DNA from: Castellaniella sp041675725
GTDB taxonomy: Bacteria > Pseudomonadota > Gammaproteobacteria > Burkholderiales > Burkholderiaceae_B
Assembly: GCF_041675725.1 (NCBI RefSeq)
Contig: NZ_JBAYTI010000009.1
Span: forward strand, 1-60,228
Reading direction: 5' to 3'
Length of the DNA: 60,228 nucleotides
Shown here: one piece after another, positions 55,821 through 60,228 of the stretch
Layout: each line of letters begins with the position of its first letter
Numbering within the stretch: position 1 is the first letter of the stretch
The notes under the pieces: generated by a model
The model's input: the letters and a program-made list of their open reading frames with translations, nothing else
Database searches by the model: none
What the model was told of the DNA's origin: nothing
Made by a program: the position numbers and the translations under genes

Positions 55821-55961
55821 ATGGATATCTCCAGCACACACCACAGCGCGATGCCCGGCACGTCCGTGTCGGGATCCGTGTGTGCCGTGGCCGCGCCTGC
55901 GGCCACGCTTCTGCTGCCCCTGTCGGGCCTACTGCTGCTAACGATCGGTTGCCGGGCCTAG
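55821..55961 (+). CDS. Leucine-rich leader peptide of leuA (LeuL-like)
   Basis: A short frame of 46 codons upstream of leuA carries eight leucine codons within eleven (55908-55940; reading LLLPLSGLLLL), two of them CTA, a codon rare in such GC-rich DNA. This is the hallmark of an attenuation leader: scarcity of charged tRNA-Leu would stall ribosomes there. The start is uncertain (ATG 55821 or ATG 55851); neither has a clear Shine-Dalgarno. The stop lies 82 nt before the leuA start, with competing hairpins in between. Confidence 0.6.
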   Translation: MDISSTHHSAMPGTSVSGSVCAVAAPAATLLLPLSGLLLLTIGCRA

Positions 55962-56008
55962 CGCCACGTGGCAGTTCGGCAACCTGATTCGCCACATTTC
56001 TTTCTTTC
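55886..56008 (+). promoter_or_regulatory. leuA transcription attenuator region
   Basis: Alternative RNA pairings surround the leader's Leu codons. CGTGGCCGC/GCGGCCACG (55886-55907) is a 9-bp hairpin just before them. GGTTGCCG (55947-55954) pairs perfectly with CGGCAACC (55977-55984) as a candidate antiterminator. GTGGC (55968-55972) pairs with GCCAC (55991-55995), followed by ATTTCTTTCTTTC (55996-56008), as a candidate terminator. The last two share sequence and exclude each other. GCCACG (55902-55907) can also pair with CGTGGC (55967-55972). Confidence 0.5.
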
Positions 56009-56043
56009 GCCCGTGATCCGGGCAGACAACGACAGGTACAGCC

Positions 56044-57747
56044 ATGATCAAGAATCCCGCTAAAAAATATGTTCCGTTTGCGCCGTTCACGCGCGATTTC
56101 TCGGAACGCACCTGGCCCAGCCGCCGCATCACGACGCCCCCCATCTGGATGAGCACCGACTTGCGCGACGGCAACCAGGCCCTGATCGAGCCCATGAGCG
56201 TCGAGCGCAAGCTGCGGTTTTTTCGCCAGCTCGTCAAGATTGGTTTCAAAGAGATCGAGGTCGGTTTCCCCTCGGCTTCGCAAACGGATTTCGATTTCGT
56301 GCGCAAACTGGTCGACGAGCACCATATCCCGGATGACGTCACCATCATCGCGCTCACCCAGGCCCGCGACGACCTGATCGCCCGAACCGTCGAGTCCTGC
56401 GCGGGTGCCCGCCACGCCATCATCCACCTGTACAATGCCTGCGCGCCGGCCTTTCGCAAGATCGTCTTTCGCATGAGCCGCGACGAAGTGCGCGCCATCG
56501 CGGTCGAGGGCACGCAGATCGTCAAGGCCGAAATGGCCAAGCATCCCGAAACGCACTGGCGCTACGAATATTCGCCCGAGGTGTTCAGCACCACCGAGCC
56601 CGATTTCGCCCTCGAAGTCTGCAATGCCGTCGTCCAGGCCTGGCAACCCACGGTAGAAGACAAGATCATCCTCAACCTCCCGGCCACCATCGAAGCCACC
56701 ACGCCGAATCTGTACGCCGATCAGATCGAATGGATGCACACCCACCTGAACGAGCGCGACAAGATCGTGCTCAGTGTCCATCCGCACAACGACCGCGGCA
56801 CAGCGGTCGCCGCCGCTGAATTCGCGGTCATGGCCGGCGCCGACCGGATCGAGGGCTGCCTGTTCGGCAATGGCGAACGCACCGGCAACGTGGACCTGGT
56901 CACACTGGCGCTGAATCTGTATACCCAGGGGGTGCATCCGGGGCTCGATTTCTCCGACATCGACGAAGTCCGCCGCTGCGTAGAGCATTGCAATCAGCTG
57001 CCTGTGCACCCCCGCCATCCGTATGCCGGCGATCTGGTGTTCACGGCCTTTTCCGGCTCGCACCAGGATGCGATCAAAAAGGGTTTTGCCGTCCAGCAAA
57101 CCGACGGTGTCTGGGAAGTCCCCTACCTGCCCATCGACCCAGCCGATCTGGGCCGCAGCTACGATGCGGTCATACGCGTCAACAGCCAGTCGGGCAAGGG
57201 CGGGGTGTCCTATCTGCTCGAGCAGGAGCACGGCCTGGTCCTGCCGCGTCGCCTGCAGATCGAGTTCAGCCGCGCCATTCAGCGGGTCACCGACGAAACC
57301 GGTTGCGAGGTCACGTCCCAGGATGTCTACGACATTTTCTCCAGAGAATATCTCGACATCGACGAACCCGTCCGGCTGATTCGTCACCGGATTACGGGCA
57401 GCCCCAAGACCACTGGGCAAAAGCAGTTCATGATCGAACTCGAAGTCGCGGTCGATGGTCAGGTGCGCAATGTGTCAGGCCAGGGCGACGGGGCCATCTC
57501 CGCCTTCATCCAGGCGCTCGGGATCGATGCGCGGGTGATGGACTACCAAGAGCACGCGATAGGCACAGGCACCGACACACGCGCTGCGTCGTATGTCGAG
57601 ATGCGTATACAGGGCGGGCCCAGCGGCTTCGGGGTGGGGGTGCACGAAGACATCGTGACCTCTTCGTTCCTGGCCATCCTGAGCGCGATCAACCGCCACG
57701 TGGCGGCCGGCAACCGCATCCAGGTACAGGACTCGGTGGCGGCCTGA
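56044..57747 (+). CDS. leuA: 2-isopropylmalate synthase
   Basis: First committed enzyme of leucine synthesis, joining acetyl-CoA and 2-oxoisovalerate. The 567-residue form is the longer LeuA type, beginning KKYVPFAPFTRDFSERTWPS. Catalytic and metal residues are in MSTDLRDGNQALIEP (about 36-50), the VHPHNDRGTA histidines (about 240) and GNGERTGNVDL (about 278). The C-terminal third (about 430-560) is the leucine-binding regulatory domain (GQGDGAISAFIQAL about 480). No other leu gene is adjacent. It is preceded by a leucine-rich leader peptide, so control is probably both allosteric and by attenuation. Confidence 0.96.
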   Translation: MIKNPAKKYVPFAPFTRDFSERTWPSRRITTPPIWMSTDLRDGNQALIEPMSVERKLRFFRQLVKIGFKEIEVGFPSASQTDFDFVRKLVDEHHIPDDVTIIALTQARDDLIARTVESCAGARHAIIHLYNACAPAFRKIVFRMSRDEVRAIAVEGTQIVKAEMAKHPETHWRYEYSPEVFSTTEPDFALEVCNAVVQAWQPTVEDKIILNLPATIEATTPNLYADQIEWMHTHLNERDKIVLSVHPHNDRGTAVAAAEFAVMAGADRIEGCLFGNGERTGNVDLVTLALNLYTQGVHPGLDFSDIDEVRRCVEHCNQLPVHPRHPYAGDLVFTAFSGSHQDAIKKGFAVQQTDGVWEVPYLPIDPADLGRSYDAVIRVNSQSGKGGVSYLLEQEHGLVLPRRLQIEFSRAIQRVTDETGCEVTSQDVYDIFSREYLDIDEPVRLIRHRITGSPKTTGQKQFMIELEVAVDGQVRNVSGQGDGAISAFIQALGIDARVMDYQEHAIGTGTDTRAASYVEMRIQGGPSGFGVGVHEDIVTSSFLAILSAINRHVAAGNRIQVQDSVAA

Positions 57748-57757
57748 GCCCCTGGTC

Positions 57758-57841
57758 AGCCGGCAGCCGGCTGTCTCAGGGGGCCCGCTTTCGGGCCAAC
57801 CAGCCCCGCCCTGCCCCGCCCGCCCCGCAAAGGGGCGGGCG
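57758..57841. terminator. Cluster of GC-rich hairpins between leuA and dsbA
   Basis: Three perfect stems lie in the 128 nt gap between the convergent genes: AGCCGGC/GCCGGCT (57758-57772), GGCCCG/CGGGCC (57782-57797) and CGCCCGCCCC/GGGGCGGGCG with a 5 nt loop (57817-57841). T-tracts are lacking. Together they probably end transcription from both sides. Confidence 0.55.
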
Positions 57842-57875
57842 TCACGTTGCACAAGGGCGGTTACAGGGGGGCGGG

Positions 57876-58496
57876 TCAGGATCCCGCCAGCAGATCCTTC
57901 AGAAGCCGATCTGCCTCATCGACCGCACCCTGATAGCTTCCGGTATGTGACGGCGACGTCACGTAGCGCCCGCCGATGGCCAGCGAAGGCGTGCCATCGA
58001 TCTTGTAGGACTGGGTGAGTTCGTCTGCGCGGCGAATTTTGGTCTGCACGCCAAAAGAATTGAACACGTCGGTGAACGTATCGCGATCCACCCCGTGCGC
58101 CGCGACCCAGTCGATGATGTCATTGGCGGTGAAAATCTGCTTGCGCTCTTCGTGAATCGCCTTGAAGGCGGCGGCGTGCAAATCCATGCGGTCGATGGCC
58201 TCGAGCGCATAATACAGTTTCTGGAGATCGCGCATGCTGGCGTTGAAGGCGACCGGCACCCCCTTGAACACCACGTTGTCGGGCAGGGTGGCTTGCCAGG
58301 CTTCGAGCAGGGGCTCGATGCGGGCGCAATGGGGGCACGAATAAGAAAAGAATTCGAGCACTTCGACCTTGCCCGGCGTATCCGAGGGCTGGACCGGGTC
58401 GAGCGTGTCGAAACTGGCGGCGTGTGCCGGAGACAGCGCCAGGGCACCAAGCCCGAGAACGAGACTGCTTGCGATACGGAGAAATATGGATTTCAT
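57876..58496 (-). CDS. dsbA: Thiol:disulfide interchange protein DsbA
   Basis: Periplasmic oxidase that introduces disulfides into exported proteins. The 206-residue precursor has a signal peptide (MKSIFLRIASSLVLGLGALA, cleavage after AHA at about residue 26), the active site CPHC (Cys54-Cys57) in FFSYSCPHCARIEP, a helical insert (about 85-150) and the cis-proline loop in IDGTPSLAIGG (about 170). It is in the order argS-SPOR protein-dsbA on the minus strand, with 40 nt after the SPOR gene. Confidence 0.95.
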   Translation of the reverse strand: MKSIFLRIASSLVLGLGALALSPAHAASFDTLDPVQPSDTPGKVEVLEFFSYSCPHCARIEPLLEAWQATLPDNVVFKGVPVAFNASMRDLQKLYYALEAIDRMDLHAAAFKAIHEERKQIFTANDIIDWVAAHGVDRDTFTDVFNSFGVQTKIRRADELTQSYKIDGTPSLAIGGRYVTSPSHTGSYQGAVDEADRLLKDLLAGS

Positions 58497-58536
58497 GGTC
58501 AGGGTTCCTGCAAAAAACCAGGGTTGAGCGCGGATA

Positions 58537-59229
58537 TCATCCAGGCCGAACCACGGCGGATTCGATTTTTTCGTCGCCCAGGCGGCTGCGGGCGCGATTC
58601 ATTTCATCGATGCCCTTGAAGGGCCCCACCCGCACGCGATGGATGGGCGCTTGATTGGCCGTGCCGGTTTCTATGCGGACCGGGAAACCAAGCAGGACCA
58701 CCCGGGCGAGCATGGCCTCGGCTTCGTTTTCCGAACGGAAGGCACCGGTTTGCAGATAATACGTGGTTTGCGTGCTTGCGTTGTTGCTGGCGGCCGCTGG
58801 CGGGGGCGGAGGCGGCGGGAGCGGCAGGCCATCGGCTGGCGCGGGTTTGGCTGCGGGCGCCGGCGTGTCGCCCGGGGCCCTTGCGCCGTCGCCGGTGCCG
58901 CTCAGGCCTGCGATGATGTGGGCGATGCCGTCCTGCCCAGGGTCCTGGCCGCCGGCCGCGGGTGCGCCCAGCCCGTTGCCCCCTTGCGCCGTGCTGCGGT
59001 TTCCGGCAGGCCCGTCTTTGCCATAAAGCGCAATGTTCGGATCGGGCGCATTGGCGACGTCGGGCAGCAGGGTTCCGGGCGGGTTGCGGCTGGCCTTGTC
59101 TTTGAAGGGCATGGGAGCCTGGGTGACGAACAGCGCCACCGCCACGGCGGCGGCCACGCCGAGCACCATGCCCACAATGAGCAGCAACCAGTTGGCGGAT
59201 CGGGCGGAGGATTTTTTTCTGCGTGCCAT
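58537..59229 (-). CDS. SPOR-domain protein (FtsN-like)
   Basis: Bitopic inner-membrane protein of 230 residues: short basic cytosolic start (MARRKKSSARS), one helix (about 14-36), a long Pro/Ala/Gly-rich periplasmic linker (about 40-150, with a run of eight prolines near 143) and a C-terminal SPOR domain (about 155-228; YYLQTGAFRSENEAEAMLAR, RVRVGPFKGIDEMNRARSRL) that binds denuded peptidoglycan at division septa. Layout matches FtsN-type division proteins. It starts 3 nt after the argS stop. Confidence 0.9.
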   Translation of the reverse strand: MARRKKSSARSANWLLLIVGMVLGVAAAVAVALFVTQAPMPFKDKASRNPPGTLLPDVANAPDPNIALYGKDGPAGNRSTAQGGNGLGAPAAGGQDPGQDGIAHIIAGLSGTGDGARAPGDTPAPAAKPAPADGLPLPPPPPPPAAASNNASTQTTYYLQTGAFRSENEAEAMLARVVLLGFPVRIETGTANQAPIHRVRVGPFKGIDEMNRARSRLGDEKIESAVVRPG

Positions 59230-59232
59230 GGC

Positions 59233-60228
59233 TTACATGTGCTCCGGCGCGCTGACGCCCAGTACGCCCAGCCCATTGGCGATCACTTGCGCCGTGGCCC
59301 GGGCGAGCTGCAGGCGCGCGGCGGCGAGCGGGGCGTCGTCGATCAGGATGCGTTCGGCGTTGTACCACGCATGGAAATCCGCCGCGCAGTCGCGCAGCCA
59401 GAACGCCAGCTGATGGGGGGCGAGTTCGTCGGTGGCCTGGGTCAGCACGCCGGGGTATTCGGCCAGCCGCTGCAGCAAGGCGGTTTCAGTGACGGCGGTG
59501 AGGCGGCTGACGTCGGCGCCCTGCGGCCCGGCCGCTGCGTTCTGGCGCAGCAGCGAATGGATGCGGGCGTGGGCATACTGGATGTAATACACCGGGTTTT
59601 CTTCGCTGTGCGACAGGGCGAGATCGATGTCGAAGACGAACTCGGCATCGGCGCGACGCATGGCGAGGAAAAAGCGTACGGCGTCGCGCCCGACCCAGTC
59701 GATCAGGTCGCGCAGCGTGACATAACTGCCGGCCCGCTTGGAGATCTTGACTTCGGCGCCGTCGCGCATGACGCGCACCATCTTGTGCAGGACATACGCC
59801 GGGTAGTCGGCCGGGATGCCCAGGCCCAGGCCCTGCAGGCCTGCCCGCACCCGGGCCACGGTACCGTGATGGTCACTGCCCTGGATGTTGATGGCCCGCT
59901 GGTAGCCGCGTTCCCATTTGGCGACGTGGTAGGCGACGTCCGGCACGAAATACGTATAGCCGCCATCGGACTTGCGCATCACCCGGTCTTTGTCGTCGCC
60001 CGTGCCCAATTCGGTGGTGCGCAGCCACAATGCGCCCCCGTGCTCGTACGTGTGCCCGGCGTCGACCAGCGCCTGGACAGTGCGTTCGACACGGCCGCTG
60101 GTGTAGAGCGAACTTTCGAGGTAGTAGTGGTCGAATTGCAGGCCGAAGGCCTGCAGGTCGAGGTCTTGCTCGTGGCGCAGGCTGGCCACGGCAAACTGCC
60201 GGATGGCTTCGAGGTCGTCCACATCGCC
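59233..60228 (-). CDS. argS: Arginyl-tRNA synthetase, C-terminal part (runs off the window)
   Basis: Only the last 331 residues are present; the 5' part with the HIGH motif lies beyond 60228. Seen here: SDGGYTYFVPDVAYHVAKWE (about 85-104 of the fragment), NIQGSDHHGTVARVRAGLQ (about 113), the KMSKS-equivalent KISKRAGSYVTLRDLIDW (about 157), FDIDLALSHSEENPVYYIQY and the C-terminal anticodon-binding helical domain ending with the conserved Met (APEHM). A GTG at 60222 is an internal valine, not a start. Followed after 3 nt by the SPOR gene. Confidence 0.95.
   Translation of the reverse strand, partial: GDVDDLEAIRQFAVASLRHEQDLDLQAFGLQFDHYYLESSLYTSGRVERTVQALVDAGHTYEHGGALWLRTTELGTGDDKDRVMRKSDGGYTYFVPDVAYHVAKWERGYQRAINIQGSDHHGTVARVRAGLQGLGLGIPADYPAYVLHKMVRVMRDGAEVKISKRAGSYVTLRDLIDWVGRDAVRFFLAMRRADAEFVFDIDLALSHSEENPVYYIQYAHARIHSLLRQNAAAGPQGADVSRLTAVTETALLQRLAEYPGVLTQATDELAPHQLAFWLRDCAADFHAWYNAERILIDDAPLAAARLQLARATAQVIANGLGVLGVSAPEHM

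Noticed and set aside
57811..57841. Repeated CCCCGCC words suggesting a REP-like element
   Set aside because: The words are explained by one perfect hairpin in a convergent gap; no other copy was noticed in the window.

Overview
This is a gene-dense, GC-rich window with short intergenic gaps and many 1-8 nt start/stop overlaps. Gene content points to a betaproteobacterium of the Burkholderiales, most likely an Alcaligenaceae member (Bordetella/Achromobacter/Castellaniella-like). The pointers are several TRAP transporters, a leucine-degradation (liu) operon carrying aceK, malate synthase G, and the argS-SPOR-dsbA block. This placement is inferred from protein families and gene order; no rRNA or other marker is present. 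I saw no tRNA, rRNA, CRISPR array, insertion sequence or prophage gene.

Layout. (1) 1-5107: the 5' part of a fused TRAP permease that runs into an in-frame amber codon near the window edge, then ohr, an NNP-family nitrate/nitrite-type transporter, an EamA exporter and an argD-type aminotransferase. (2) 5150-21860: a purine-to-central-carbon region. It holds glcB, a MOFRL glycerate kinase, hyi, an EamA transporter, allA, uraD, two paralogous LysR regulators facing each other with overlapping 3' ends, xdhABC, guaD and amn. Together they convert guanine/xanthine-type purines towards glyoxylate, malate and glycerate. Uricase, HIU hydrolase, allantoinase, allantoate hydrolase, Gcl and GlxR are not in the window. 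(3) 21930-33654: a TRAP uptake system (dctPQM) divergent from an IclR regulator. The IclR gene leads a tight operon: SCP-x-like thiolase, acyl-CoA ligase, two PPC/DUF296 proteins and an SDR; an orphan acetolactate-synthase-like enzyme and an MFS transporter follow. I cannot assign its substrate and consider it the best candidate for an undescribed pathway. (4) 33680-38873: a tartrate/D-malate dehydrogenase, topB, gluQ and smg. (5) 38896-47293: the liu operon, read liuR-liuA-aceK-thiolase-liuB-liuD and apparently continuing into smg and gluQ, with a LiuR-type palindrome in front. (6) 47294-60228: an MBL-fold hydrolase, metC, a TPM/YgcG-LemA pair, rhlE-prfC, two unknown membrane-associated proteins, leuA preceded by a leucine-rich leader peptide with attenuator-like structures, dsbA, a SPOR protein and the 3' part of argS.

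Regulation visible in the sequence: a Fur-box-like site at ohr, an FNR-like site at the nitrate transporter, the LiuR palindrome, inverted repeats in front of xdhA and the first LysR gene, a clear sigma-70 promoter for topB, and the leuA attenuator. All operator assignments are made by eye and need testing.
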